Positions 1 to 7,940 of a stretch of 64,000 nucleotides of DNA are shown here, piece by piece (within the stretch, counting starts at the first letter, position 1; every line of letters begins with the position of its first letter). The stretch is from Lachnospiraceae bacterium (GTDB lineage: Bacteria > Bacillota > Clostridia > Lachnospirales > Lachnospiraceae): assembly GCA_028689585.1 (NCBI GenBank), contig JAQVCW010000006.1, positions 82,089-146,088 of the forward strand, read 5' to 3'. The notes beneath the pieces are model-generated. The model was not told where the DNA came from and did no database searches. It saw only the letters and a list, made by a program, of their open reading frames with translations. Made by a program: the position numbers and the translations under genes.

Positions 1-2109
1 ACTTACCATGAGAACGAAGGAAAAATAGCGGTCGGCGGCTGGGCAGTGGGAAATTCCTCCTGCAAGATTTTGGTGACCGGCTCAGACGGACAGAAAATAA
101 AGACTGAGGTGACCTGGCATTACCGCCAGGATATCGTGGATAATTTTCCGGAATTAGAGGATGCGCCGGAGCATCCGGAGGAAAACAGCTTCGGGTTCGA
201 AGCCACCTTTTCGAAGCCGCCCTACCGTAAGATCAATCTGATCATGACGGCGGAGGGCCAGAGAATGATCTATTCGGTAAACCTCAAAAAAGGGGAAAAG
301 AATAAATTCGGGCAGACGCAGTCATACATTACCAAGGGAATAGCCTATTTCAGAAGAAACGGCCTGGAGCGTACCCTGAAAAGATGTCTGGAAAAACTGC
401 TTCAAAAAGGAAACGCAGGCGGTGTCAATTATTCCAAATGGAGGCGAGAGCACCTGCCGGATAAGGAAGAACTGGCGGCGCAGACGAAGAATGTATTTTT
501 GTATCAGCCTCTGATCAGTATTGTGGTGCCGCTGTACCGTACTCCGCTGGAGTATTTAAAAGAGCTGGTGGCATCCCTGGAAGATCAGACGTACCGCAGA
601 TGGGAGCTCTGCCTCTCAGATGGAAGCGGGGAAGATTCCCCTCTTACGGGTTATCTGGAGGAGCTGCAGCGAAAAGAGAGCCGTATTAAAGTGGTTTCTT
701 CTGACTGTCCCCTGGGAATTTCAGAAAATACAAATGCAGCGCTGGGCATTGCGTCCGGTGATTTTGTTGCGTTTGCAGATCACGATGATCTGCTGGAAGC
801 TTTTGCCCTGTACGAGTGCGTCAAAACCATTCATAAATACTCCAATGCAGAATTGATCTACAGCGATGAAGATAAAGTTTCCATGAATGGAAAGGAATTT
901 TTCCAGCCCCATTTCAAATCGGATTTCAATATTGACCTTCTGTGCAGCATGAACTACTTCTGCCACCTGGTCATGGTGAAGAAAGAGCTTCTGCAGAAGG
1001 TGGGAGGTCTGGACAGCGCCTATGACGGAGCGCAGGATTATGATTTTGTGCTGCGCTGTGTGGAGCAGGCGGCGGAAATCTGCCACGTTCCCAAGGTGCT
1101 GTATCATTGGCGGGCACATAAGGATTCTACCGCAGAAAATCCGGAGAGCAAGAGGTATGCGTTTGAAGCGGGCAAAAGAGCGGTGCAGGCTCACTATGAC
1201 CGTCGGGGGATCTTGGCTCAGGTTCTGATGGGAGAGTATCCGGGGCTGTATCGGACGATCTATCAGTTCCCGGAGGAGAAGCCCCTGATCTCTATTATTA
1301 TTCCGAACAAGGATCATATTAGGGATCTGGATAAATGCGTCCGTTCCATCCTGCAGAACTCCAGCTATCCCAATATTGAATTTGTCATTGTGGAGAATAA
1401 CAGCATTCAGGAAGAGACCTTTGTATATTACCGGAGAATGGAAGTGGAGTGCCCGAATTTTCATGTGGCAGTCTGGGAGGACGAATTCGACTACTCCAGT
1501 ATCAATAACTATGGTGTGGAGTTTGCCGCGGGAGACTATCTGCTGTTTTTGAACAATGATACGGAAATTATCAATCATGACTGTCTGGAGGAGCTGTTAG
1601 GACCGCTGATGCGGGAAGAGGTAGGCGCTGTGGGCGCAAGGCTGTATTACCCGGATAACACCATTCAGCATGCGGGCGTCATTATTGGCTTCGGAGGCAT
1701 TGCAGGACATGCATTCCAGGGAAGCTCCCGGGGAGACAACGGCTATTTTTCCAGGATCATCTGCCAGTCCGACTTAAGTGCGGTGACCGCCGCCTGCATG
1801 ATGGTGAAGCGCTCTGTATTTGAAGCGGTGGGAGGCTTTGACAGCACGTTAAAGGTGGCGTTCAACGATGTGGATTTCTGTCTGCGGGTGCGCAGACTGG
1901 GTAAACTGGTGGTGTACAATCCCTACGCAGAACTGTATCACTATGAATCCAAATCCAGAGGCTACGAGGATACGCCGGGCAAAATAGCCCGTTTTAATAA
2001 AGAAGCGGATGATTTCCTGAAACGCTGGCCGGATATCCTGCAGAATGGAGATCCCTACTACAATCCCAATCTGACACTGGACAAACCTGATTTTTCCATA
2101 AAATTATGA
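1..2109 (+). CDS. Tandem-domain GT2 glycosyltransferase (5' end outside window)
   Basis: Transfers sugars from nucleotide donors during synthesis of a surface polysaccharide, acting at the cytoplasmic face of the membrane. The frame is open from base 1 and already reads as protein (TYHENEGKIAVGGWAV) before the first GTG at 46, so the true start lies upstream. An N-terminal segment of about 165 codons precedes two GT-A domains: the first begins at ISIVVPLYRTPLEY (codon 171) and has DHDD as its DxD-type motif (codon 261); the second begins at ISIIIPNKD (codon 430) with NNDTE (codon 518) and the late motif FNDVDFCLRVR. It is a clear paralogue of the gene at 7941-9755. YfhO follows 12 bases downstream, probably in the same transcript. 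Acceptor and donor cannot be read from sequence. Confidence 0.9.
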   Translation, partial: TYHENEGKIAVGGWAVGNSSCKILVTGSDGQKIKTEVTWHYRQDIVDNFPELEDAPEHPEENSFGFEATFSKPPYRKINLIMTAEGQRMIYSVNLKKGEKNKFGQTQSYITKGIAYFRRNGLERTLKRCLEKLLQKGNAGGVNYSKWRREHLPDKEELAAQTKNVFLYQPLISIVVPLYRTPLEYLKELVASLEDQTYRRWELCLSDGSGEDSPLTGYLEELQRKESRIKVVSSDCPLGISENTNAALGIASGDFVAFADHDDLLEAFALYECVKTIHKYSNAELIYSDEDKVSMNGKEFFQPHFKSDFNIDLLCSMNYFCHLVMVKKELLQKVGGLDSAYDGAQDYDFVLRCVEQAAEICHVPKVLYHWRAHKDSTAENPESKRYAFEAGKRAVQAHYDRRGILAQVLMGEYPGLYRTIYQFPEEKPLISIIIPNKDHIRDLDKCVRSILQNSSYPNIEFVIVENNSIQEETFVYYRRMEVECPNFHVAVWEDEFDYSSINNYGVEFAAGDYLLFLNNDTEIINHDCLEELLGPLMREEVGAVGARLYYPDNTIQHAGVIIGFGGIAGHAFQGSSRGDNGYFSRIICQSDLSAVTAACMMVKRSVFEAVGGFDSTLKVAFNDVDFCLRVRRLGKLVVYNPYAELYHYESKSRGYEDTPGKIARFNKEADDFLKRWPDILQNGDPYYNPNLTLDKPDFSIKL

Positions 2110-2121
2110 TGAGGTACTAGG

Positions 2122-4866
2122 ATGGAACAAAGTAAAAAAAACACGGACGGAAAGACGCTGCTGTGGCTCTGGCTGCTGATACTGGGCGGCTGCCTGCTGA
2201 TCTTTCACAGCTTTCTGCTGGGAAATGAAACGCTGGTTTTCGCGGATGTGGGTTCAGATACGAAGCAGCAGTATATTATGTGGTACAACGGAATTGTAAA
2301 TCATCTGAGAGAGGGCAGCTTTGCTGCCTGGGATTTTAACAATGGCTTTGGTGTGAACGAGCTTTCCATGAGTCTGACCGAACCGTTTCTGATGCTGGTC
2401 TACTTTCTGGGAACGCTGTTTGGACCGGAGAACATCACACTTTATATGGTCTATATTCAGATCCTGAAAATCCTGCTGGCGGGCACTGCCTGTTACTATT
2501 TTCTGTCTGCCTTCTCCATCAAAGAGCCGTCCAAGCTTCTGGCAGCATTTATGTATGCTTTTAACGGCTATCTGATGGTATGGGGACAGCATTATCAGCT
2601 AGGCTCCGTGGTGGTGTGGATGCCGCTGCTTCTTTTGTTTATTGAAAAGACACTGAAAAACTGGAAATACTGCTTTGGAGTGGCGGCCATGTCAGGCATC
2701 ACCATTTTGTCCGGCTTTTATCAGGGCTATATGGTGATGCTGGGCTGCGGCATCTATGTCTGCATCCGTGTGCTGCTGTATGATCCCAGAAGCTGGAAGA
2801 AAAAATGGTCCCGTTTTGGCCTGGAAGCGATCTCCATGGGCTTTGGCGTGCTGATGGGAGCATTGAATCTGTTCCCAAGCATCTCCACGGTCCTGGGAAC
2901 CAGCTCCAGATTGTCGGCGCAGTCTTCCCTGCTGCAGCGGATTGTGGATAACATCAGTCTCTGGCCCAGAGATTATTACAAAACGGCAATGTACCGTCTG
3001 TTTGGCAGCAACCTGCAGGGCAGTGCAAACCAGTATGGCGGCTACGCGAATTATTATGAAGCGGCCAGTCTGTTTTTTTCCACGCTGTTTATCATTCTGC
3101 TTCTGCAGTATGTATTTACCATACACCGTCAGAAAAACACCGGAAGACTTCAGAAAGCCGCCCAGTATATCGGAGTGGCAGCCGGAGTATTTACCGTTGC
3201 CGTTGAGCTGGGAAGTCTGATCTTTAACGGCTTTGCCTATGCTTTTTCCAGACATACCTTTTTGCTGATGCCATTTTTTGCACTGCTTTGCGGGAAGGTG
3301 CTGGATCAGATCCTGGAAGAAAAAAAGATAAGCTGGATCGGAATGTTTCTTTCTCTGGGGGCAATCCTGGTGGTGTATGCAAAGGCTTACCGCAACATGG
3401 ATGATGTGAATTACAAGACCAATGCCCTGATGCTCTGCCTGACCGGACTTGCCATGGCCGCGGCCCTGATCTGGTCCCTGCGAAAAAAAGCGGACCAAAA
3501 GCTCTGTTATCAGATTCTGCTGCTGGCGCTGTTTGTAAACATCCTATCGGACACCACCCTGTGCTGCCGTTACCGTGCCACGTTGAAAAAGAATGACATC
3601 AGCTATTATCAGGACACCTATGAATCCTCGGTGAACCGGGCGCTGGCCTGGCTGGAAGCGGAGGACAACAGCTTTTACCGGATTGAGAAGGATTTTCATA
3701 ATGCTTCCAGCTATATGGATTCTCTGGCCCAGAATTATATGAGCGTCAGTACCTATAATTCCACCCAGAACAGCAATATTGCAAAATTTGTTTCCACGCT
3801 CTGGCCTCAGCTTCTCACCGGCTATGACAACAATCATTATGAATTTACCAATACGGTAAACGAAAGCACCATGGCGGCTCTGACCGGTGTGAAATACCTG
3901 CTTTCGAAAAATGCTGAATTGAATGTGCCGGACTATGAGCTGTTTCACCAGATTGATGATATTTATATTTACCGCAATACCAATACGGATTCCATCGGAA
4001 AATTCTTCACCCAGACGGTGACGGAAAAAACCTACAAAAAAGAAAAGGACAGCCTGGATACCTGGAAGCTGCTCAGCAATGCTCTGATTCTGGACCGGGG
4101 AGCGGGATATGAGGTCAGCGAAGAGAGCCTGGAGCAGTATACCAAAGAAAAGGCAGACAATCTTCTGGATACAGACCGGGTGAATACCACAGTCAATACG
4201 CTGACGAAGGATGGAATCAAAGCGGAGGATCAGCATTTTATCTTCCTTCCTCTGAACCGGAAGGAACTGGCCAAATATGAAAATGCCTCTGTAGAATTTA
4301 CGCTGTCTGTGGACAGCGGAACGGAAATCGCCATTCGCATGAATGATTCCCAGGTAAATGAGCGGTATGCCTATACCGGAGATCATAAATTCACTCTCCG
4401 GATACCGGAAAATACTGACACGATCTCTATCCAGATCACCAATTCCGGAGTCAAAGCCACTGTGAGTGAACTGGAGTTTTACGGGACGAAGGACAGCTAT
4501 GATTTTTCCGGTGAAGCAAAGATTTCCATCGCGTCCACCAAAAAAGACAGCCGCCTGACCGGAACCATCGAGACGGATCAGGGTGGCATGGTAATGCTGG
4601 CAATTCCCTATGAGGATGGCTGGAGCGTTTACCTGAACGGAGAAAAACAGGAGCTTTACAAGGGAGATTACGGTTTCCTGGCCTTTGAGACAAAGGCGGG
4701 CAGCTATGAGCTGGAGGTGGTTTTCAAAGCTCCTCTGCTGGCTGCCGGGATCGGAGTGACCGCATTCACCTGGCTGCTCTGGGCGGCACTGGGAATATTC
4801 GTCCGGATGCAGAGCAAAGGCAGAAAGAAACAGAAAATGCTGGAAAATGCGGAAATTGTAGAATAG
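2122..4866 (+). CDS. YfhO family membrane protein (GT-C type glycosyltransferase)
   Basis: A 914-residue polytopic membrane protein of the YfhO family. In Bacillus and Listeria, YfhO-type proteins are the extracellular GT-C step of three-component glycosylation: a GT2 makes an undecaprenyl-phosphate sugar, a small flippase turns it over, and YfhO transfers it to teichoic acid or another surface polymer. The N-terminus is hydrophobic (LLWLWLLILGGCLLIFHSFL), followed by the family's early acidic signature FADVGSDTKQQY, about a dozen membrane segments to residue 460, a large extracytoplasmic domain and a C-terminal helix (LLAAGIGVTAFTWLLWAAL) with a basic cytoplasmic tail. A strong terminator follows. 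The acceptor polymer is unknown; the nearby SMR pair and aminotransferase suggest an amino-sugar donor. Confidence 0.85.
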   Translation: MEQSKKNTDGKTLLWLWLLILGGCLLIFHSFLLGNETLVFADVGSDTKQQYIMWYNGIVNHLREGSFAAWDFNNGFGVNELSMSLTEPFLMLVYFLGTLFGPENITLYMVYIQILKILLAGTACYYFLSAFSIKEPSKLLAAFMYAFNGYLMVWGQHYQLGSVVVWMPLLLLFIEKTLKNWKYCFGVAAMSGITILSGFYQGYMVMLGCGIYVCIRVLLYDPRSWKKKWSRFGLEAISMGFGVLMGALNLFPSISTVLGTSSRLSAQSSLLQRIVDNISLWPRDYYKTAMYRLFGSNLQGSANQYGGYANYYEAASLFFSTLFIILLLQYVFTIHRQKNTGRLQKAAQYIGVAAGVFTVAVELGSLIFNGFAYAFSRHTFLLMPFFALLCGKVLDQILEEKKISWIGMFLSLGAILVVYAKAYRNMDDVNYKTNALMLCLTGLAMAAALIWSLRKKADQKLCYQILLLALFVNILSDTTLCCRYRATLKKNDISYYQDTYESSVNRALAWLEAEDNSFYRIEKDFHNASSYMDSLAQNYMSVSTYNSTQNSNIAKFVSTLWPQLLTGYDNNHYEFTNTVNESTMAALTGVKYLLSKNAELNVPDYELFHQIDDIYIYRNTNTDSIGKFFTQTVTEKTYKKEKDSLDTWKLLSNALILDRGAGYEVSEESLEQYTKEKADNLLDTDRVNTTVNTLTKDGIKAEDQHFIFLPLNRKELAKYENASVEFTLSVDSGTEIAIRMNDSQVNERYAYTGDHKFTLRIPENTDTISIQITNSGVKATVSELEFYGTKDSYDFSGEAKISIASTKKDSRLTGTIETDQGGMVMLAIPYEDGWSVYLNGEKQELYKGDYGFLAFETKAGSYELEVVFKAPLLAAGIGVTAFTWLLWAALGIFVRMQSKGRKKQKMLENAEIVE

Positions 4867-4869
4867 ACA

Positions 4870-4920
4870 GAAGACGGCCCGCTGGCGGGGGATAATCCCC
4901 ATGCCGGCAGGCCGTCTTTT
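4870..4920 (+). terminator. Rho-independent terminator after yfhO-like gene
   Basis: A long GC-rich stem (AAGACGGCC at 4871-4879 pairing with GGCCGTCTT at 4910-4918, plus inner GC pairing around a GATAATC loop) ends in TTTT. It closes the GT2-yfhO transcript before the convergent wbqC-like gene. Confidence 0.85.
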
Positions 4921-4926
4921 GGGTGG

Positions 4927-5001
4927 CGGATGTTTTGAACGTCAAAAATGAGCCGGTACCCAACGGATGAAAGGCTTTGGCCCATTTTTGAAATTTAAAG
5001 C
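4927..5001. repeat. Imperfect inverted repeat between convergent genes
   Basis: Two arms of about 27 bases (4927-4953 and about 4975-5001, both built on GGATG...TCAAAAATG...GCC) are inverted relative to each other with about five mismatches. They fill the gap between the yfhO terminator and the 3' end of the minus-strand gene at 5020. This may act as a second, bidirectional transcription stop, but no long T run is present. Confidence 0.45.
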
Positions 5002-5019
5002 ATCCTTAAAAGGTGCATC

Positions 5020-5715
5020 CTATGAAAAGCTCTTCATATATTTCGCAGCTTCGGGGCCGGTCATGAAGAGGAGGTCCAGTATGCTGACATTTGGCGTAAA
5101 TTCGCCGTGGAGCTGCGGATAATCCGGATAGCCGGAGTAGTCCATGTAGTCAAGCCGGATGCCGGCATTTTCGAAGACTTCGTCTTCGATATAATCTCTG
5201 GCTGCGGGACCGGACAGATAATAGCTGCCGCCTGCGGATTTTACCAGCTCTGCCAGGCGTTCGGTCTTGCCGTCGGCCAGGACATAGTCAGAGGACCAGG
5301 TAATTTTGGTCTGGATATTTAACAGTCTGCAGATCTCGGTCAGGAAGAGATGGTTGATCTGACTGAGATATTCCATCTCACCGGCCTGCTGATAGAGGCG
5401 GGCGAAGAGCTCCTCATATGTCTTAAAATAAGGTGCTTTGGCATAATTCAGGCAGATCGCTTTCCAGTGCTCTTCCGCCCATTTGTGACTGGAAACCTTG
5501 GTTTCGTTGATTTTCTGAAAGAATTTTCCCTTGGTATCTACCGGGATGGTGAGCCATTTAACGCCGTCTACGGTCTTGATCTGGTTGCGGTTGCGCCAGT
5601 CCCGGCGGGTGTACTGCATATCGTCATAAAGAATGAATTCATCTACCATATGAATAATATCGAAATATCCCTTCCAGGGAATATAGTTAGACTGAAGAAT
5701 TGCCACTTTTTTCAT
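5020..5715 (-). CDS. WbqC-like family protein
   Basis: A 231-residue protein of the WbqC-like family, found in O-antigen and capsule loci and often beside sugar aminotransferases; its biochemical role is not established. Family features seen are the start MKKVAILQSNYIPWKGYFDII, then DEFILYDDMQYTRRDWRNRN, YYLSGPAARDYI and the C-terminal PNVSILDLLF. The frame could start eight codons earlier (5739), but a good AGGAG site lies seven bases before the ATG at 5715, which I chose. It is the only minus-strand gene in the glycan region and converges with yfhO. Its position next to a WecE-type aminotransferase suggests work on the amino sugar (inference only). Confidence 0.8.
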   Translation of the reverse strand: MKKVAILQSNYIPWKGYFDIIHMVDEFILYDDMQYTRRDWRNRNQIKTVDGVKWLTIPVDTKGKFFQKINETKVSSHKWAEEHWKAICLNYAKAPYFKTYEELFARLYQQAGEMEYLSQINHLFLTEICRLLNIQTKITWSSDYVLADGKTERLAELVKSAGGSYYLSGPAARDYIEDEVFENAGIRLDYMDYSGYPDYPQLHGEFTPNVSILDLLFMTGPEAAKYMKSFS

Positions 5716-5830
5716 AATGAAACTCCTTTTTTTGTGCAAAATAAAATAATCAAAAAATGCCTGATTTAGGCTGACATTCTTATTTTACTACATTTTTTGC
5801 AAAAGTAAAGCATGAAAGGGGATACGGGTA

Positions 5831-5859
5831 TTGCGGTTTTTGGGACAGAATGATATAAT
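5831..5859 (+). promoter_or_regulatory. Candidate sigma-A promoter for the SMR pair-wecE-GT operon
   Basis: TTGCGG (5831-5836), 17-base spacer and a perfect TATAAT (5854-5859). The -35 box matches only three positions, so the call rests on the -10 and the spacing. The gap 5716-6005 also contains a half copy of repeat family A (5871-5910) in the presumed leader. Confidence 0.5.
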
Positions 5860-5870
5860 AAAGTGCAAAT

Positions 5871-5910
5871 CAGGTGCAGAAAACGCAAAAACCGCGTTTG
5901 CGCTTTGCGC
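5871..5910. repeat. Repeat family A, half unit
   Basis: The stretch with GTGCAGAAAACGC followed by CCGCGTTTGCGCTTTGC matches the core of the 84-base units at 43342-43548 and, inverted, the units at 14511-14655. It lies in the leader of the SMR pair operon. Confidence 0.7.
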
Positions 5911-6005
5911 ATTGCATAGGGTTAATATAAACCAATTAACTCGAAAGAAGAGGGGCGCTGCTTCCATTATTATGGTATGCTTTGCTTGTGGGAGATAGAA
6001 TTAAC

Positions 6006-6398
6006 ATGGAAAATAAGGATAAGATTCAGGCACAGCCGGGAAGAAAAAGAAGGCTGGAAGTTCCTGTGAAATGGTTCGTGATTCTTCATTTGAGCCTGGT
6101 GGTGAATTCGCTGGCAGGTGTGGCTTCGAAAATGGCGGGCAGACAGGAATTCCTGTCACTGCGCTTTTTCTTTTTTTATGGGCTTGTACTGCTGATCACT
6201 TTTCTGTTCGCGCTGGTATGGCAGCAGGTGCTGAAAAATATGTCACTGACCTTTGCATTTACAAATAAGCCGATTACCATGATCTGGGGCCTGAGCTGGG
6301 GGGTTCTGTTTTTTCAGGAGGTAGTGACCTGGAAGATGCTGCTGGGCTCATTGATTATTCTGGCAGGCATTATTATAGGAGTGAGTGGAGATGAGTGA
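6006..6398 (+). CDS. SMR/EamA-type small membrane protein, first of pair
   Basis: A 130-residue protein with a basic N-terminus and four predicted membrane helices (WFVILHLSLVVNSLAGVASK; FFFFYGLVLLITFLFALVW; FAFTNKPITMIWGLSWGVLFF; WKMLLGSLIILAGIIIGV). This is the fold of SMR transporters and of ArnE/ArnF, the heterodimer proposed to flip undecaprenyl-phospho-aminoarabinose. The ATG at 6006 follows a GGGAG site; an upstream TTG at 5982 in the same frame lacks one. The 3' end overlaps the second SMR gene by eight bases, implying translational coupling and a heterodimer. With wecE directly downstream, the likely cargo is a lipid-linked amino sugar (inference). Confidence 0.75.
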   Translation: MENKDKIQAQPGRKRRLEVPVKWFVILHLSLVVNSLAGVASKMAGRQEFLSLRFFFFYGLVLLITFLFALVWQQVLKNMSLTFAFTNKPITMIWGLSWGVLFFQEVVTWKMLLGSLIILAGIIIGVSGDE

Positions 6399-6735
6399 TA
6401 TCAGTAAGTACATAGCGATATGGATGGTTTCCGTCTTTATATCATCGGTTGCCCAGATAATGCTGAAGATAGCCGCGAATAAAACATATAAAAACAAAAT
6501 AAATGAATACCTGAATCCGCTGGTGATTATTTCATACGGGATTTTCTTTTTATCTACCCTGCTGACGATGCTGGCACTCAAGCATGTGCCGCTGACCATG
6601 TCACCGATCATTGAATCCACCAGCTATATTTTTGTGCCGGTGCTGGGGGTATTTATACTGAAGGAAAAGATCAGTAAACGAAGACTGCTGGGAATGGGCA
6701 TTATGCTGCTGGGTATCATTGTGTTCACCCTGTAG
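6391..6735 (+). CDS. SMR/EamA-type small membrane protein, second of pair
   Basis: A 114-residue protein with four predicted membrane helices (IAIWMVSVFISSVAQIMLKIA; PLVIISYGIFFLSTLLTMLAL; PLTMSPIIESTSYIFVPVLGVF; LLGMGIMLLGIIVFTL). The third-helix pattern PIIESTSYIFVPVLGVFILKE followed by the fourth helix is typical of EamA/SMR proteins. The ATG at 6391 overlaps the stop of the preceding gene and is preceded by AGGAG about nine bases away. It probably forms a heterodimeric flippase or exporter with that gene product, comparable to ArnE/ArnF. Confidence 0.75.
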   Translation: MSDISKYIAIWMVSVFISSVAQIMLKIAANKTYKNKINEYLNPLVIISYGIFFLSTLLTMLALKHVPLTMSPIIESTSYIFVPVLGVFILKEKISKRRLLGMGIMLLGIIVFTL

Positions 6736-6789
6736 CAGCGAAGCGGGCAATGGATCAAATTGGAAACAATTTCAAAGGAGGAGTATTTT

Positions 6790-7926
6790 ATGATAGATTT
6801 TAACAGACCGCCGTTTGTAGGGAAAGAACTGGAATATATCAAGCAGGCTGTAGATTTTGGAAAGCTCTGCGGGGACGGAGAATTTACAAGGCGCTGTTCC
6901 AACTGGATGATGGAGCATTTTGAGGCAAAGCATGTACTGCTGACCACATCCTGCACTCATGCGCTGGAGATGGCGGCTTATCTTTGCCAAATTCAGCCGG
7001 GGGATGAGGTAATCATGCCTTCTTATACCTTTGTATCCACTGCAGATGCATTTGTGCTGCGGGGAGCAAAGATCGTGTTCGTGGACATTCATCCGGATAC
7101 GATGAATATTGATGAGACAAAGATCGAGGCGGCAATCACGGACCGGACAAAGGTGATCGTACCGGTTCATTATGCCGGTGTGGCCTGTGCCATGGATGAA
7201 ATCATGGCAATTGCGAAAAAATATAATCTGAAGGTAGTAGAGGATGCAGCTCAGGGCGTGAACGCTTATTATAAAGGACGGGCGCTGGGAACCATCGGTG
7301 ATTTTGGCTGCTACAGCTTTCATGAGACAAAGAATTATTCCATGGGTGAGGGCGGAGCGCTGGTATTTCAGGATGACAAATATCAGGAGGCAGCAGAGAT
7401 CCTGCGGGAAAAAGGAACGAACCGCAGCAAATTTTTCCGCGGTCAGATTGACAAATATACCTGGGTGGACTACGGTTCTTCCTATCTGCCCAGTGATATG
7501 AATGCTGCTTATCTGTATGCCCAGTTGGAAGCAGCGGATAAGATTGATGAAAAACGGTCTGCAATTTACCGTTATTATGCAGAGCATCTGAAGCCACTGG
7601 CGGATGCGGGATACATTGAGCAGCCGGTGGTGCCGGAGTACGCAAAGCACAATGCGCATATGTATTTCCTTAAGGTAAAGGATCTGAAAGCCAGAACGGA
7701 GCTGATCGGTTATCTGAGAGAACGGGGTGTGTGGACGGTATTTCATTATATTCCGCTGCATTCTTCTGCCGCAGGGGAGAAATTTGGCCGTTTCTGCGGG
7801 GAAGATGCCTATACGACAAAGGAAAGCGAACGCCTGATGCGCCTTCCGATGTTCTACAACCTGGATAAGAAGGATGTGGAATATGTGGTAAAATGCATTC
7901 TGGAATATCCTAAATTTAACAAATAG
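6790..7926 (+). CDS. wecE: dTDP-4-amino-4,6-dideoxygalactose transaminase (WecE/RffA type)
   Basis: PLP-dependent aminotransferase that converts dTDP-4-keto-6-deoxyglucose to dTDP-4-amino-4,6-dideoxygalactose (Fuc4N) with glutamate in E. coli. The similarity to E. coli WecE is high along the whole 378 residues: KLCGDGEFTRRCSNWM, PGDEVIMPSYTFVSTADAFV, RGAKIVFVDIHPDTMNIDET, VIVPVHYAGVACAMD, VVEDAAQGV, the PLP-lysine segment FHETKNYSMGEGG, EKGTNRSKFFRGQ and VFHYIPLHSS. The start at 6790 is set by AAAGGAGG ending ten bases upstream; the frame stays open to a TTG at 6760. The E. coli partner WecD (N-acetylation) is not seen here. It sits between an SMR pair and GT2 genes, so the sugar probably decorates the local glycan. 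Confidence 0.88.
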   Translation: MIDFNRPPFVGKELEYIKQAVDFGKLCGDGEFTRRCSNWMMEHFEAKHVLLTTSCTHALEMAAYLCQIQPGDEVIMPSYTFVSTADAFVLRGAKIVFVDIHPDTMNIDETKIEAAITDRTKVIVPVHYAGVACAMDEIMAIAKKYNLKVVEDAAQGVNAYYKGRALGTIGDFGCYSFHETKNYSMGEGGALVFQDDKYQEAAEILREKGTNRSKFFRGQIDKYTWVDYGSSYLPSDMNAAYLYAQLEAADKIDEKRSAIYRYYAEHLKPLADAGYIEQPVVPEYAKHNAHMYFLKVKDLKARTELIGYLRERGVWTVFHYIPLHSSAAGEKFGRFCGEDAYTTKESERLMRLPMFYNLDKKDVEYVVKCILEYPKFNK

Positions 7927-7940
7927 ACTGCGGAGGAAGC

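Noticed and set aside
3544..4902. Long open frame of over 450 codons on the minus strand opposite the yfhO-like gene
   Set aside because: It lies entirely against a well-supported gene and its translation has no domain pattern.
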